A stretch of DNA of 21,905 nt. Origin: CAYPOY01 sp964412395 (GTDB lineage Bacteria > Chloroflexota > Anaerolineae > B4-G1). A program made the position numbers and the translations under genes. Of this stretch, positions 21,660 to 21,905 are shown in pieces. The stretch spans positions 1 to 21,905 of the forward strand of contig CAYPOY010000055.1 in NCBI GenBank assembly GCA_964412395.1, written 5' to 3'. The notes under the pieces are model-generated. The model did no database searches. It was not told where the DNA came from and saw nothing but the letters and a program-made list of their open reading frames with translations. Positions within the stretch are counted from its first letter, which is position 1; each line of letters starts with the position of its first letter.

Positions 21660-21687
21660 ATTATACTTGCTTTGGGCGATTTGTCAA
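21660..21687 (-). promoter_or_regulatory. Promoter of the riboswitch-transporter operon
   Basis: On the minus strand TTGACA (21687-21682), a 16-base spacer and TATAAT (21665-21660); both boxes are perfect. Transcription should start near 21653, 20 bases before the riboswitch P1 stem. The promoter abuts the end of the decayed kbl tail. Confidence 0.85.
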
Positions 21688-21692
21688 ACCTT

Positions 21693-21780
21693 GATGACCC
21701 CCCAGTTCCTTTCCCACCCTCTCGAAGGCCTCCTGGCCGCGATCGAGCAGGAAATGCTGATGAGCATGGAGGAAGAGCAC
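21693..21780 (-). pseudogene. Decayed second C-terminus of a KBL/glycine C-acetyltransferase gene
   Basis: Minus-strand frame from 21780 reads VLFLHAHQHFLLDRGQEAFERVGKELG. If one G is removed from the six-G run at 21703-21698 it continues VIK. That gives a 29-residue segment that aligns without gaps to the end of the intact gene beginning six bases upstream (VQLCSEHTRDQLDKAIGAFK and so on to LGLI), sharing V, H, L, D, A, F, G, L, G and I. EAFERVGKELGVI is typical of the family C-terminus. A short plus-strand frame over the same bases (21694-21789) is an alternative reading. Confidence 0.45.
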
Positions 21781-21785
21781 GGTAA

Positions 21786-21905
21786 CTAAATCAATCCGAG
21801 CTTCTCCCCTCCTTCCTTGAAGGCACCGATGGCTTTGTCTAACTGATCCCTCGTGTGCTCCGAACACAACTGGACCCTGATTCTCGCCTTACCGCGAGCC
21901 ACCAT
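21786..21905 (-). CDS. kbl: Glycine C-acetyltransferase / 2-amino-3-ketobutyrate CoA ligase, C-terminal end
   Basis: Only the last 39 residues are in the window; the gene continues beyond the right edge. VARGKARIRVQLCSEHTRDQ followed by LDKAIGAFKEGGEKLGLI is the typical end of the PLP-dependent alpha-oxoamine synthase family (KBL, BioF, ALAS), and RGKARIR with the later LGLI best fits KBL. KBL cleaves 2-amino-3-oxobutyrate with CoA to glycine and acetyl-CoA in threonine degradation. The stop is TAG at 21788-21786. BioF remains possible because the catalytic part is not visible. Confidence 0.7.
   Translation of the reverse strand: MVARGKARIRVQLCSEHTRDQLDKAIGAFKEGGEKLGLI

Noticed and set aside
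20698..21789. 363-codon plus-strand frame opposite the permease and riboswitch
   Set aside because: Crosses the permease, the FMN riboswitch and the promoter on the other strand; composition (Gln/Pro/Arg-rich) is that of a shadow frame.
21694..21789. Small plus-strand frame starting MTPQFLSHPLEGLLAAIEQE
   Set aside because: Codon use looks plausible, but there is no ribosome-binding site and the minus strand aligns to the KBL tail.

Overview
The window looks like a chromosomal piece of a high-GC member of the Chloroflexota (Anaerolineae/Caldilineae-like), probably from an uncultured lineage. This is inferred from three things. Two exported proteins end in the short (F/Y)LPLV(L/V)R tail common in that phylum. 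An FMN-riboswitch-controlled ABC operon of the RibXY riboflavin-uptake type is present. The window also carries many small palindromic and tandem repeats, several lying in frame inside genes.

Layout. 130-2676: secreted M14 zinc carboxypeptidase with PKD and Ig-like modules. 2796-7068: a tightly packed plus-strand operon of a fused ADP-forming acyl-CoA synthetase, an MNT nucleotidyltransferase, a HEPN protein, a second HEPN protein that looks like an internal-deletion remnant of an MNT-HEPN pair, and a BioD-like/DRTGG protein related to the N-terminal part of phosphotransacetylase. 7086-12791: a strong promoter, a structured leader ending in an intrinsic terminator, an FMN-binding glutamate synthase synthase-domain protein, and then its partner amidotransferase/GXGXG gene. 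That partner is broken into three pieces by a 140-bp MITE with a 9-bp target duplication and by an apparent TATG slippage deletion. It also carries three in-frame repeat blocks.

12795-13431 is toxin-antitoxin debris: an RHH antitoxin, a C-terminally truncated MazF and the tail of a PIN toxin. 13464-14348 is a family 2 glycosyltransferase with a promoter so close that the mRNA is probably leaderless. Convergent to it is a LysM3-YkuD L,D-transpeptidase (14406-15383, minus), followed by a decayed secreted protein (15563-16595, minus) and a repeat-rich gap. 16837-18563 is a TetR regulator with a perfect palindromic operator at its promoter, followed by an NAD-dependent epimerase-like protein.

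18794-21687 (minus) is a complete transport operon: promoter, FMN riboswitch, terminator, permease, lipoprotein substrate-binding protein and ATPase, probably importing riboflavin or a related flavin precursor. The window ends in the C-terminus of a glycine C-acetyltransferase/KBL-type gene (minus), followed by what looks like a second, decayed copy of the same C-terminus.

The most notable signals are the new 140-bp MITE and the way small repeats load one gene, the chimeric MNT/HEPN remnant, the internally duplicated glutamate synthase, the orphan leader RNA upstream of it, and the double kbl tail. All calls come from reading the sequence; no database search was run.
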